In this document: piece after piece, positions 1-8,318 of the stretch | Layout of the letters: each line of letters opens with the position of its first letter | How positions within the stretch are numbered: position 1 is the first letter of the stretch | Source: Clostridium paraputrificum | GTDB lineage: Bacteria; Bacillota; Clostridia; Clostridiales; Clostridiaceae | Reading direction: 5' to 3' | Assembly (NCBI RefSeq): GCF_900447045.1 | Contig: NZ_UAWH01000005.1 | Location: 620,001-684,000, forward strand | DNA length: 64,000 bases | Position numbers and translations under genes: made by a program | The notes under the pieces: model-generated | What the model saw: the letters and a program-made list of their open reading frames with translations, nothing else | What the model was told of the DNA's origin: nothing | The model's database searches: none

Positions 1-42
1 TATGGTGCTTATAAGAAAATAGAAAAAGATAAAAACAAATAA
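1..42 (+). CDS. 3' end of an unidentified gene (partial)
   Basis: Frame 1 is open from the window edge to a TAA at 40-42 and encodes about 13 residues rich in Lys, ending KIEKDKNK. A terminator hairpin follows 20 bases later, which fits the end of a real gene. Too little is present to name a function, and a chance open stretch is possible. Confidence 0.45.
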   Translation, partial: YGAYKKIEKDKNK

Positions 43-63
43 AAGAAATTAATAGTAAATTGT

Positions 64-90
64 AAAAGGCTCTGATTATAGGGCTTTTTA
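64..90 (+). terminator. Intrinsic terminator upstream of helD
   Basis: A 9-bp stem with two G-U pairs (AAAAGGCTC with GGGCTTTTT) closes an 8-base loop and runs into a T tract. It separates the partial upstream gene from helD. Confidence 0.6.
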
Positions 91-134
91 TAGTCTATAA
101 TTAAATATATAAATAAAATATGAGGTAAGAACTT

Positions 135-2404
135 ATGAATATAAATTTATTAGAAGAAAAGAAGATACTTAAAGAAAAAAGAGACATAATAAAATTTGAA
201 TTAGAGAAAAAGAGGTCTGATGCTTTAAATATAGAAAACAAGCTTAATAATTTAAGAAAAGAAACTAAGGGAAAGTATGATGTAGAAAAAGAGGCAGTAG
301 AGAAAATAAGTGAGGTTTTATCTAAGGACGTTGATAGCTATAAAAGCGCTTTAGAAGCACCTTACTTTGGTAGAGTAGACTTTAGAGAATATAGGGGATT
401 AACAGAAAAAATTTATATTGGAAAGCAGGGAATTAATAATAGTCAAAATGGAGATGAAATAGTAGTAGATTGGAGAGCCCCCGTAGCAGATTTATATTAT
501 AGTGGAACAGGGGGAGAGGCTTATTATAAAGCCCCTAGTGGAATAATAGAGGGGAAACTTAAGCTTAAAAGAAAATTTCTTTTTGAAGATGGAGATATAA
601 AGAAAATCTTTGATGAAGGAATAAATAAGCTTATGATAAATGGAGAAGAAGGAGAAGAGTTAGTAGATAAATTCCTTAAGATTAATCTTGAAACCAGTAG
701 AGGTAAGAAGCTTAAGGAAGTAGTTGCAACTATTCAAAAGGAGCAAAATGATGTTATTAGATGGCCAAAGAATTTACCTATAATAGTTCAAGGATCAGCA
801 GGATCAGGAAAGACAACAATAGCACTTCATAGACTAGCTTATTTAATTTATAGGTATAAGGAAAAAATGAGTGGTAATGAAATATTAGTTTTGGCACCTA
901 ATAACCTATTTTTAGATTATATTTCAGATATTTTACCATCATTAGGAGCAACTGAGGTAAATCAAAATACCTTCGAAGAGCTTATATTATCAAAACTTAA
1001 ATTGAAGGGGAAAATCTATAATAAAGATGAAAAGCTTAAGGATTTAATGGAGGAAAAGGATGAGGAGAGAAGGCTAAATATTTCAAATTCATCCAAAGTT
1101 AAAGGAAGCCTTTTATTTAAAACTATTCTTGATAGATATATTGCTTTAGTTGAGGGAAGCTCTGTGGAAATAGATGATATAAAGATAGATGATTATGTTC
1201 TGTTTTCTAGAAAAGAAATTGCAAGGTTGTATTTAAAAGACTTAAAGTCATATCCAATTAATAAGAGGAAAGATGAGATTAAGAGATATTTAAATCTTAA
1301 ATTAAAAGAAAAGATAGAAGAATTAACATTAAGAGTTGATAGAGAATGGGATGTAAAAATAAAAGAATTTAAGATGAATTTAAAAGACTCTCAAGAAAGA
1401 AGAGAGGGGCTTATTAAACTTTATGATAAAAGAGATGAAATGAAAAATAATATAAAGTCTAATTCTAAAAAAGAATTTAATAACTATTTCAAAAATTGGA
1501 GAGGAATAAATCCAAAGGATATATACTATAACTTTTTTAATGATGAAATATTATTTGATATCTCTATTGACGGAAAAGTACCTGAAGAATTAGCAAGATT
1601 TATGAAAAATGAGATTAATAAAAATTATGAAAGTAATATTATAGATGAGGATGATTTAGCACCACTTTTATATATAAGAATGATTTTAGAGGGGATAGAT
1701 GAAAAAGAGAAGTTCCAACATATTGTGGTAGATGAAGCTCAAGATTACAGTCCTCTTCAAATATATTTAATAAATAAATTATCTAGAGGCAATTCATTAA
1801 CTTTAGTTGGAGATTTAGCACAGGGAATTTATTATTACAAGGGGATAAACAAATGGGAAGACATAACAGAAGGTTTATTTAAAGGAAATGCAACTTATAT
1901 ACAATTAACACAAAGCTATAGATCAACGGTAGAAATTATTGATTTTGCTTCCGGAGCTTTAAAAGCACAAAAACTTGGGCTAAAAAATTCAATGCCAGTG
2001 TTAAGGCATGGTGATGTTCCAAAAGTAATAGAGGTAGAAAGCATTAATGAATATTCAGAGGTAATAGATAATATAGTGGAAGCGGTAAGAGGAGTATAGC
2101 TATAATTACAAAAAATAGTCATGATGCATTAAAATTATTTAAAAAGTTAAAAACTAAAAGTCCTTTTACTTTAATAAAGGGAAAAGAGAAAAAGTTAGAA
2201 GATGAGTTAATTATAATTCCTTCATATCTTACTAAGGGATTAGAATTTGATTGTACAATAATTTTAGATCCAAGTGAAAAAAGCTATGTTGACAATATTT
2301 TAGACAAAAGATTGTTGTATGTATCTTTAACGAGGGCTCTTCACTATGAATATATAATAAAACTTAATAGAATTACATTTATGATTAAAGAGAATAATAA
2401 TTAA
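135..2404 (+). pseudogene. helD: HelD-like UvrD/Rep-family helicase, frameshifted
   Basis: HelD is a superfamily 1 ATPase that binds RNA polymerase and removes it from stalled complexes. The first frame (135-2099, 654 codons) has a coiled-coil-like charged N-terminus, Walker A GSAGSGKTT at residues 220-228 and Walker B DEAQD at 533-537. It stops early at TAG 2097-2099. The missing C-terminal helicase domain continues at once in another frame, starting SIAIITKNSHDALKLF and including the conserved TKGLEFD and YVSLTRA segments, to TAA 2402-2404. Adding one A to the AA run near 2086 would join the frames as AVKRSIAII and give about 756 residues, the normal HelD size. The family call is firm. Whether this is a true mutation or a sequencing error cannot be told from the sequence. 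Confidence 0.85.
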
Positions 2405-2440
2405 ATATGAGTTAATAAAGTAAATTGTTTGTTGATAATA

Positions 2441-2469
2441 TTGTAACAAAGTCAGGATGGGAGTATAAT
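2441..2469 (+). promoter_or_regulatory. Sigma-A-type promoter of the flavodiiron gene
   Basis: TTGTAA at 2441-2446, a 17-bp spacer and a consensus TATAAT at 2464-2469 lie 43 bp before the start codon. An AGGAGGG ribosome binding site follows. Confidence 0.65.
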
Positions 2470-2511
2470 AAAATTAATGTTATAAGATAATAATTATTAG
2501 GAGGGAACAAA

Positions 2512-3687
2512 ATGCCAGCAGTTAACTTAAAAGATAATATACATTGGATTGGTGTTAAGGATGCAGAACTAAGAATCTTTGATATTATTATGGAGACTAA
2601 GAGAGGAACAACTTATAATTCATATGTTATTGATGATGAGAAGGTTGCTGTAGTTGATATTTGCAAGAATGGTTTTTATGAAGATTTTAAAGAAAAGTTA
2701 AAGGATGTAATTGGAGAAAGAAATGTTGATTATATAGTAGTTCAACATACAGAATTAGATCATAGCGGATCTTTAACTAAGCTTTTAGATGATTATCCAG
2801 AAGCTATAGTTTTAGGAACAAAAGCTGCTATTAATTATTTAAAAGAAATTTTAAATAAGCCTTTTAATTTTAGAGAAGTTAGTGAAGATATATCTTTAGG
2901 AAAGACGACGTTACAATTTATAAAAGCTCCTAATTTACATTGGCCAGATACTATGTTTACCTATGTAAAGGAGAATAAGTTCTTATTTACATGTGACTTT
3001 ACTGGGTGTCATTATTGTCCAGAAGGTACAGTTTTAGAAGTTGGTGGAGATGACTACTTAACTGAAATGAAGTACTACTTTGATTGTATTATGGGACCAT
3101 TTAAGCCTTTTGTTTTAAAAGCTCTTGATAAGATTAAGGACTTAGATATAGAAATGATAGGAACAAGCCATGGACCAATTCATAAAGGAGAAGATATAAA
3201 GAAATATTTAGATTTATATAGAGAATGGTCAACAGAGGAACCTATAGATTCTAAGAAAGTTGAAATATTCTATATTTCTGCTTATGGAAATACAGAAGCA
3301 ATGGCCAAGTATATTAGTGAAAAACTTAACGAAAAAGGATATAAGGCTGGAGTTCATGAAATAACTTCAATGAAAATTGAAGATTGTATTGAATTAGTTG
3401 AAAAGTCAAAAGGATTCATGGTAGGATCACCTACAATAAATGCGGATGCAGTTAAGCCAGCTTGGGATTTACTATCACTTGTTAATCCAATAGTAAATAG
3501 AGGAACAGTAGCTATGGCATTTGGTTCTTACGGATGGGGTGGTAACGCAGTTCCAATGCTTACAGATAGAATGAAGTCTTTAGGATTAAAGGTTGTAGAT
3601 CCAGGATTTAGATTTAAATTTGTACCAGCTGAAAAAGAGTATAAAGAAGCTGACGAGATGATTGAAAAGTTTATAGAGAATATGTAG
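2512..3687 (+). CDS. A-type flavodiiron protein (FprA family oxygen/NO reductase)
   Basis: Cytosolic enzyme that reduces O2 to water, or NO to N2O, with electrons usually delivered by rubredoxin; it protects anaerobes from oxygen. The N-terminal half is a metallo-beta-lactamase-like fold with the diiron ligands in place: H79, E81 and D83 in HTELDH, H143 in LHWPDT, D162 in CDFTG and H220 in GTSHGPIH. From about residue 248 a flavodoxin domain follows, with FMN loop SAYGNTEA. At 391 residues it is the standard two-domain class A form, with no fused rubredoxin or reductase. The ATG is preceded by AGGAGGG at good spacing. It has its own promoter and terminator, so it is probably monocistronic. 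Family assignment is firm; preference for O2 or NO is not visible. Confidence 0.93.
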   Translation: MPAVNLKDNIHWIGVKDAELRIFDIIMETKRGTTYNSYVIDDEKVAVVDICKNGFYEDFKEKLKDVIGERNVDYIVVQHTELDHSGSLTKLLDDYPEAIVLGTKAAINYLKEILNKPFNFREVSEDISLGKTTLQFIKAPNLHWPDTMFTYVKENKFLFTCDFTGCHYCPEGTVLEVGGDDYLTEMKYYFDCIMGPFKPFVLKALDKIKDLDIEMIGTSHGPIHKGEDIKKYLDLYREWSTEEPIDSKKVEIFYISAYGNTEAMAKYISEKLNEKGYKAGVHEITSMKIEDCIELVEKSKGFMVGSPTINADAVKPAWDLLSLVNPIVNRGTVAMAFGSYGWGGNAVPMLTDRMKSLGLKVVDPGFRFKFVPAEKEYKEADEMIEKFIENM

Positions 3688-3690
3688 CAG

Positions 3691-3716
3691 AGACTGCCCT
3701 ATGGCAGTTTCTTTTT
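3691..3716 (+). terminator. Terminator after the flavodiiron gene
   Basis: AGACTGCC and GGCAGTTT form an 8-bp stem around a CTAT loop, followed by CTTTTT. It begins three bases after the stop codon. Confidence 0.85.
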
Positions 3717-3826
3717 AATTTATAGAGAAGCATATTAGTTAATTTATTCATTTTCTATTTAACTTACCATATGTTTATAATATAATACAATGGATATAAT
3801 AACTTTTGTAAAGCGAGGTATAAAAA

Positions 3827-4069
3827 ATGGAAGATAGAGAAATAATGTCTTTTAGAGATGAAGATGGAAATAAAGTTGATTTTGAAGCGGTAGCTAGAAT
3901 ATATGTAAAAGAGCAAGAATATTTATTATTAGCGCCTTTAGATGAAGAAAGTGAAGATGTATTTATCTTTAGAGTTGATAATGTAGATGGAAAAGAAGAA
4001 CTCAATCTTGTAGAAGATGATGAAGAGTTCTTAGCAGTAAAAAAAGAATATAAAAAATTATTATATTAA
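3827..4069 (+). CDS. DUF1292 family small acidic protein (YrzB-like)
   Basis: An 80-residue acidic protein. It has the usual pattern of the DUF1292 family: an N-terminal [12 protein letters not shown] strand-turn segment, then YLLLAPLDE and VFIFRV strands and a C-terminal acidic helix. No biochemical role is established for the family; B. subtilis yrzB sits beside yrzL and yrrK in a conserved cluster. Here it stands 18 bp before another acidic reading frame, and the two probably form an operon. Overlapping TATAAT hexamers at 3776-3786 suggest the promoter, though no good -35 is visible. The ATG follows a GCGAGG-type site. Confidence 0.8.
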   Translation: MEDREIMSFRDEDGNKVDFEAVARIYVKEQEYLLLAPLDEESEDVFIFRVDNVDGKEELNLVEDDEEFLAVKKEYKKLLY

Positions 4070-4087
4070 TAAGGGGAGAGTTTTACT

Positions 4088-4483
4088 ATGCAAACAACAG
4101 AAATAATAGAATTTTTAGAGGAAAATGGATTATCTGAAATTGAAGAAATTAAAATAGAAGATAATTTTGTGGTTTTAAAATTTTATTATGATTTTGATAA
4201 AGATGAAATACTTGCAGCAAGAGCATATGCTAATGAAGAAAGTGATTTAGAAGAAGAGAGCGATGAATGGTATCGTGATTGGTATTTATCATATTTATCT
4301 GATATTGCTAAAGATAATGTTGAAGGCATTGTAGAGGATTTAGGAGATGAGCTTGAACTTTCAAGTAAGATAAAAGAAGTTGAAATTGATGTTAATAATG
4401 CAGACTATATGAAGTTTGTTGCTATCTTGTGTTCAGAGGATTTTGAGGAAGATTTGGAAGAAACTTTAAACGATTACTTATAG
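4088..4483 (+). CDS. Hypothetical acidic protein (131 aa)
   Basis: I do not recognise a family. The protein is very acidic, with clusters such as EEESDEW and EDFEEDLEE, and has no signal peptide, membrane segment or cysteine pattern; one Cys lies near the C-terminus. The alternation of hydrophobic and charged residues suggests a small soluble alpha/beta fold. It starts 18 bp after the DUF1292 gene behind GGGGAGAG, so the two are probably cotranscribed. It ends just before the 6S RNA promoter. Strong RBS and codon use like its neighbours support a real gene. Confidence 0.7.
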   Translation: MQTTEIIEFLEENGLSEIEEIKIEDNFVVLKFYYDFDKDEILAARAYANEESDLEEESDEWYRDWYLSYLSDIAKDNVEGIVEDLGDELELSSKIKEVEIDVNNADYMKFVAILCSEDFEEDLEETLNDYL

Positions 4484-4496
4484 TAAATAATTTCTA

Positions 4497-4524
4497 TTGA
4501 AATGAAAAAAAAGTGTGCTATAAT
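4497..4524 (+). promoter_or_regulatory. Promoter of 6S RNA
   Basis: TTGAAA at 4497-4502, a 16-bp spacer and TATAAT at 4519-4524. The expected transcription start, about 4531, coincides with the 5' end of the conserved 6S RNA fold. Confidence 0.8.
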
Positions 4525-4530
4525 AGAGTC

Positions 4531-4730
4531 ATAAGAAATCCTGAGATGTGCGCCTAGCTTATCATATTCAACCTACATATGATAAACGGGATTTGCAACA
4601 GTTTTTATGGATGTCGGGCTTCATTTAATTCACAATTTTGTGGCAGAAGATGGCAAAAGTAGAATGAGCTTAACCCACCTGCGAGGAGCAGGTCTGAATA
4701 TATAAGCAAACGGCATGTTGGGACTTAGTA
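4531..4730 (+). ncRNA. ssrS: 6S RNA
   Basis: 6S RNA binds housekeeping RNA polymerase holoenzyme by imitating an open promoter. The 5' end reads AAATCCTGAGATGTGCGCC, closely matching the 6S consensus start (E. coli CUCUGAGAUGUUCGC). It can pair with CGGCATGTTGGGACTT near the 3' end (4711-4726) to form the closing stem. Between them lie an AT-rich stretch and a GC-rich hairpin (CCACCTGCGAGGAGCAGGT) flanking the expected central bubble. Length of about 200 nt is typical. It has its own promoter and a strong terminator and no reading frame. The identification rests on consensus and fold, not a database search. Confidence 0.85.
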
Positions 4731-4738
4731 TTGACTTT

Positions 4739-4775
4739 AAATACCTCAATAATTTTATTATTGAGGTATTTTTTA
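4739..4775 (+). terminator. Terminator of 6S RNA
   Basis: A perfect stem of at least 13 bp (AATACCTCAATAA with TTATTGAGGTATT) around a short AT loop, followed by six T. Confidence 0.9.
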
Positions 4776-4795
4776 TTCATTTATTATTTAGATAT

Positions 4796-5002
4796 TTAGG
4801 CCGTTAATCTTCGAGGTTCAAAGTATTTTTTATGTTTCCTCTTATACCTTATGTAAATGTAATGCTGATAGAGTGCTACGTGCTTGTCCAACTTTTGAGA
4901 TAAGAGAATACAAATTCTATTAGTTGGGGAAAGGAACTTTAATAATATATTTAAAAATAATTTTTCGCGTTTAATTATTTTTGATAGCTTATGTATTTTC
5001 AT
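4796..5002 (-). CDS. Spo0E-like aspartyl-phosphate phosphatase
   Basis: A 68-residue basic protein. The segment LLSQKLDKHVALYQ matches the Spo0E signature S-Q-x-L-D followed by a helix, seen in small two-helix phosphatases that dephosphorylate Spo0A~P and so restrain sporulation. The first 30 residues are a less typical helix rich in Lys and Leu. The start is well supported: on the minus strand AGAGGTGAT precedes the ATG by a few bases, and an extended -10 (TGTTATAAT, complement of about 5048-5056) lies upstream. It is convergent with 6S RNA. Partner specificity is unknown, and the family call rests on the short motif. Confidence 0.65.
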   Translation of the reverse strand: MKIHKLSKIIKREKLFLNILLKFLSPTNRICILLSQKLDKHVALYQHYIYIRYKRKHKKYFEPRRLTA

Positions 5003-5257
5003 AATATCACCTCTTTTTCCAAAATTCGTAAGTTTTCCTTATTTATTATTATAACATGCCCCGAAAAAATGTAAAATTATTTCATGCAACATTAAGTGAC
5101 AAGAATTAACAAAAGTAAATTAGCAAAGGTTTTCTTAAAGAAGAATTAACTAGTATCTACAATAATAAAAGTATTTTAAATACGAAATTTGGCGAAAACA
5201 TTAATAGGAAATAACAGAAAGTAAGATAAAGTTAAGAAATATTAACCTTGTGAAAGG

Positions 5258-5286
5258 TTGATAATATAGAGAATTATAGGTAAAAT
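5258..5286 (+). promoter_or_regulatory. Possible promoter of the DUF896-hprK unit
   Basis: TTGATA at 5258-5263, a 17-bp spacer and TAAAAT at 5281-5286 lie about 30 bp before the first start codon. The rest of the 315-bp gap back to 5003 holds only AT-rich DNA and the leftward Spo0E-like promoter. Confidence 0.45.
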
Positions 5287-5317
5287 AAGCTTAAGAAGTA
5301 ACAAAGGAGTTGTAGTA

Positions 5318-5506
5318 ATGGATATAGATTCAATGAAAATAGAAGAAGTAATAGAACACATAAATATGCTTTATAAAAAGAGCCAAGAAGAAGGTTTGTC
5401 AGATAAGGAAAAGGAAATCCAACAAAAGCTTAGAAGAAGATATATTGATAATGTTAAAAGGAATTTTAGAGTACAATTAGATGGGATAGAACTTAATAAA
5501 AAATAA
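5318..5506 (+). CDS. DUF896 family protein (YnzC-like)
   Basis: A 62-residue helical protein. The segments IEHINMLYKKSQEEGLSDKE, QQKLRRRYID and RNFRVQLDGIE are the hallmark of the DUF896/YnzC family, which folds as a short helical hairpin. Its role is unknown; B. subtilis ynzC is in the LexA-controlled yneA operon. No clear LexA box is present here, and the next gene 13 bp downstream is hprK, which suggests cotranscription. The start follows AAAGGAG. Confidence 0.85.
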   Translation: MDIDSMKIEEVIEHINMLYKKSQEEGLSDKEKEIQQKLRRRYIDNVKRNFRVQLDGIELNKK

Positions 5507-5519
5507 AGGGTGATGGGGA

Positions 5520-6431
5520 TTGTCAGTAACAGTTGAAAAACTAATTAAAGATTTTGACTTAGAGGTTTTAGTAGAAGGAAAACCTAATGAGCTTATAACC
5601 GTAAACGATATAAATAGGCCAGGGCTTCAACTTGCGGGATTTTATAATTATTTTGCGCCTGAAAGATTACAGGTAATAGGCAAGGCTGAATGGAGCTTTT
5701 TAGATGATATGCAAGTTGAGTTTAGGAAGAAAAGACTAAATAAGTATTTTACATTTCCTATGCATTGCATAATTATGTCTAGAGGTCTTGAACCGCATGA
5801 AGAGTTAATTAATGCTGCAAATAAGAAAAATATATGGGTGCTTAGAAGTGATTTGGTTACTACAAAGCTTATGAGTAATTTAACTATCTATTTATCAGAT
5901 AAGCTAGCACCAGAAACACGCCTTCATGGGGTTTTAGTAGATGTATCAGGTATTGGTATATTAATTACTGGAGAAAGTGGTATAGGTAAGAGTGAAACAG
6001 CGTTAGAGTTAATTAAAAGAGGACATAGATTGGTTACAGATGATGCTGTTGATATAAAAGAAATTGATGGGGAACTAATAGGATCATCTCCAAGTATAAC
6101 TAGAGGTATGTTAGAGGTTAGAGGAATTGGAATTATAGATGTACCAGCTCTTTATGGTATAAGTTCTATTCTTCTAAAGAAAACAATAACTTTAGTAATG
6201 CATTTTGAACATTGGAAAGATGATAATGATTATGATAGATTAGGAAATAACTTTGATTATATGGATATATTAGGTGTACCAGTTAGAAAGTTAACTGTAC
6301 CAGTAAGACCAGGTAGAAATATTGCTGTAATTATTGAAGCAGCAGCAGTAAACTATAGATATTCATTAATGTCTAATGTTTCTGCTGTAGATATAATAGA
6401 AAGCAGAATGAATTTAGTTAGCGATAAGTAA
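5520..6431 (+). CDS. hprK: HPr kinase/phosphorylase
   Basis: Bifunctional cytosolic enzyme that phosphorylates or dephosphorylates HPr at Ser46. It is the sensor of glycolytic flux for catabolite repression in Firmicutes. At 303 residues it has the normal length: an N-terminal MurF-like domain (about 1-130) and a kinase domain with P-loop GESGIGKS at 151-158, the capping segment VTDDAVDIK, GMLEVRGIGI and the C-terminal signature VPVRPGRN. The start is TTG at 5520 behind GGGTGATGGGG; there is no nearby in-frame ATG that would keep the conserved N-terminus. Its presence fits the PTS and glycan genes elsewhere in the window, although no confident CcpA site was found. Confidence 0.96.
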   Translation: MSVTVEKLIKDFDLEVLVEGKPNELITVNDINRPGLQLAGFYNYFAPERLQVIGKAEWSFLDDMQVEFRKKRLNKYFTFPMHCIIMSRGLEPHEELINAANKKNIWVLRSDLVTTKLMSNLTIYLSDKLAPETRLHGVLVDVSGIGILITGESGIGKSETALELIKRGHRLVTDDAVDIKEIDGELIGSSPSITRGMLEVRGIGIIDVPALYGISSILLKKTITLVMHFEHWKDDNDYDRLGNNFDYMDILGVPVRKLTVPVRPGRNIAVIIEAAAVNYRYSLMSNVSAVDIIESRMNLVSDK

Positions 6432-6433
6432 TA

Positions 6434-6481
6434 AGTTTATCCCTATCTTTCAATATAAAAATTGAGGATAAGGGATAAACT
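6434..6481 (+). terminator. Long hairpin after hprK
   Basis: A roughly 20-bp near-perfect stem (AGTTTATCCCTATCTTTCAAT against the complement of ATTGAGGATAAGGGATAAACT) with an ATAAAA loop. It lacks a clean T tract, so it may attenuate or stabilise RNA rather than fully terminate. Confidence 0.5.
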
Positions 6482-6511
6482 ATTTCTATATATTAAAGGA
6501 GGCTATAAAGT

Positions 6512-7897
6512 ATGAGCAAAAATGAAAAATGCGCATGGGAAAAATATGACGAACAAGGTATAAAGGAGATATTTGATTTTAATGAAGGATATAAGAACTT
6601 TATGTCCCTATGCAAAACAGAAAGAGAATGTGTAAAGGAAACTATTAGAATAGCTGAAGAAAATGGCTATAAGAATTTAGATGATGTTATTAAAAATGGT
6701 GAAGCTTTAAAGGCTGGAGATAAGGTTTATGCAAATAATATGGATAAAGCTATAGCTTTATTTATAGTTGGTGAAAGACCTATGGAAGATGGAATGAAGA
6801 TTTTAGGGGCACATATAGATTCTCCAAGATTAGATTTAAAGCAAAATCCATTATATGAAGATACTGACCTTGCCCTTTTAGAAACACATTATTATGGTGG
6901 CATAAAGAAATATCAATGGGTTACATTACCTTTAGCTATACATGGGGTAGTGTGTAAGAAGGATGGAACTAAGGTTGATATAGTTATTGGTGAAGATGAT
7001 AATGATCCTGTAATAGGAATATCAGACCTTCTAGTTCATTTAGCACAAACTCAACAAGAAAAGAAGGCTAACAAGGTAATTGAAGGTGAAGATTTAAATG
7101 TACTTGTTGGAAGTATTCCATTAAAGGGAGAAGAAAAGGATGCTGTTAAGGCTAATATCTTAAAGATATTAAATGATAAGTATGGAATAGAAGAAGAAGA
7201 TTTCTTATCAGCAGAACTTGAAATTGTACCAGCTGGTAAGGCAAGAGATTATGGTATTGATAGAAGTATGGTTATGGCATATGGTCATGATGATAGAGTA
7301 TGTTCATACTCTTCACTTATGGCAATGCTAAAAGTTGATAAAATAGATAAAACTTGTGTTTGTCTTTTAGTTGATAAAGAAGAAATAGGCAGTGTTGGTG
7401 CTACAGGAATGCAATCTAAATTCTTTGAAAATACTGTTGCAGAAGTTATGGATAGAGTAGGAGATTATTCTGATATAAAACTTAGAAGAGCATTAAAGAA
7501 TTCTAAGATGTTATCTTCAGATGTTAGTGCTGCTTTTGATCCTAATTATCCATCAGTAATGGAAAAGAAGAACTCTGCTTATTTTGGTAAGGGATTAGTA
7601 TTCAATAAGTATACAGGTTCTAGAGGTAAGGGAGGATGTAATGATGCTAATCCAGAGTTCATAGCAGAGCTTAGAGCTATTATGGATAAGCATGATGTTG
7701 CATTCCAAACAGCTGAATTAGGAAAGGTTGACCAAGGAGGCGGTGGAACAATCGCTTATATCTTAGCTAATTACAATATGGAAGTTATAGATTGTGGTGT
7801 TGCTCTTCACAACATGCATGCTCCTTGGGAAGTTGCTAGTAAGGTTGATATATATGAAGCTATGAAAGGTTATTACGCTTTCTTATTAGAGGCTTAA
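6512..7897 (+). CDS. M18 family aminopeptidase
   Basis: A di-zinc cytosolic aminopeptidase that removes N-terminal residues, typically Leu or acidic ones, from peptides. Family marks are GAHIDSPRLD (first metal His and Asp), DKEEIGSVGATG (catalytic Glu region), SSDVSAAFDPNYP and the C-terminal GVALHNMHAPWEV with the last metal His. Length of 461 residues is typical of the clostridial M18 aminopeptidase-1 group. AAAGGAGG precedes the ATG. A hairpin of doubtful terminator strength separates it from hprK, so readthrough is possible. A clear terminator follows. Confidence 0.95.
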   Translation: MSKNEKCAWEKYDEQGIKEIFDFNEGYKNFMSLCKTERECVKETIRIAEENGYKNLDDVIKNGEALKAGDKVYANNMDKAIALFIVGERPMEDGMKILGAHIDSPRLDLKQNPLYEDTDLALLETHYYGGIKKYQWVTLPLAIHGVVCKKDGTKVDIVIGEDDNDPVIGISDLLVHLAQTQQEKKANKVIEGEDLNVLVGSIPLKGEEKDAVKANILKILNDKYGIEEEDFLSAELEIVPAGKARDYGIDRSMVMAYGHDDRVCSYSSLMAMLKVDKIDKTCVCLLVDKEEIGSVGATGMQSKFFENTVAEVMDRVGDYSDIKLRRALKNSKMLSSDVSAAFDPNYPSVMEKKNSAYFGKGLVFNKYTGSRGKGGCNDANPEFIAELRAIMDKHDVAFQTAELGKVDQGGGGTIAYILANYNMEVIDCGVALHNMHAPWEVASKVDIYEAMKGYYAFLLEA

Positions 7898-7901
7898 TTA
7901 C

Positions 7902-7935
7902 AAAGAAACTGCTCAAATTTGAGTAGTTTCTTTTT
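7902..7935 (+). terminator. Terminator after the M18 aminopeptidase gene
   Basis: AAAGAAACTGCTCAAA pairs with TTTGAGTAGTTTCTTT (one G-U), followed by T residues. Confidence 0.9.
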
Positions 7936-7969
7936 TGGTTAAAAATTATAGGTGGTATTTTAGATAGGC

Positions 7970-7999
7970 TTGACAAAAGAATAAATTTAAAGATAGACT
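7970..7999 (+). promoter_or_regulatory. Promoter of the cobalamin-riboswitch operon
   Basis: A perfect TTGACA at 7970-7975 is followed after 18 bp by TAGACT at 7994-7999. The expected start, about 8006, is the first base of the riboswitch P1 helix. Confidence 0.7.
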
Positions 8000-8006
8000 A
8001 ATATAG

Positions 8007-8169
8007 TAATATATGGTTTTAATATAGAAAATTAAAAGGGAATGTGGTTAGAATCCACAACAGCCCCCGCTACTGTAAAGGATACGAAATCTCAAAGATC
8101 ACTGAATTTATTTTGGGAAGATGAGAAAGTAGGGTTGAAGCCTTGAGTCAGGAGACCTGCCATATATTA
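8007..8169 (+). ncRNA. Cobalamin (adenosylcobalamin) riboswitch aptamer
   Basis: The B12 box AGCCTTGAGTCAGGAGACCTGCC lies at 8139-8161 and the conserved AGCCCCCGCTACTGT segment near 8072. P1 is a perfect 10-bp helix, TAATATATGG (8007-8016) with CCATATATTA (8160-8169). A hairpin GTGGTTAGAATCCAC at about 8044 fits the P2/P3 region. It is followed by an expression platform ending in an intrinsic terminator, so B12 binding is expected to stop transcription of the downstream uptake operon. The family identification is firm. Confidence 0.96.
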
Positions 8170-8201
8170 ATATCACAAATTTATTTCGGCGGGAGATAAA
8201 G

Positions 8202-8293
8202 TGTGGTGGAAGCAAGAGCATAGTGCAATGAGTACTATGTATTTTTGTGATGCTACTACAAGGACTCCCAATAAGGAGTCCTTTCTTTATTTT
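8202..8293 (+). terminator. Riboswitch expression platform with intrinsic terminator
   Basis: The terminator is AAGGACTCC (8260-8268), loop CAATAA, GGAGTCCTT (8275-8283) and a T-rich tail to 8293. Just upstream, GTGGT and AGCA near 8203-8214 can pair with TGCTACTAC at 8251-8259, directly next to the terminator stem; this is a candidate competing helix. A 73-codon reading frame over this stretch is a by-product of the RNA element. Confidence 0.75.
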
Positions 8294-8318
8294 CTTCCAA
8301 GAAAGAGGAGGAGAAGAA

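Noticed and set aside
3775-4005. A 76-codon minus-strand frame opposite the DUF1292 gene
   Set aside because: Serine-rich shadow; the plus-strand frame has a ribosome site and a known family pattern.
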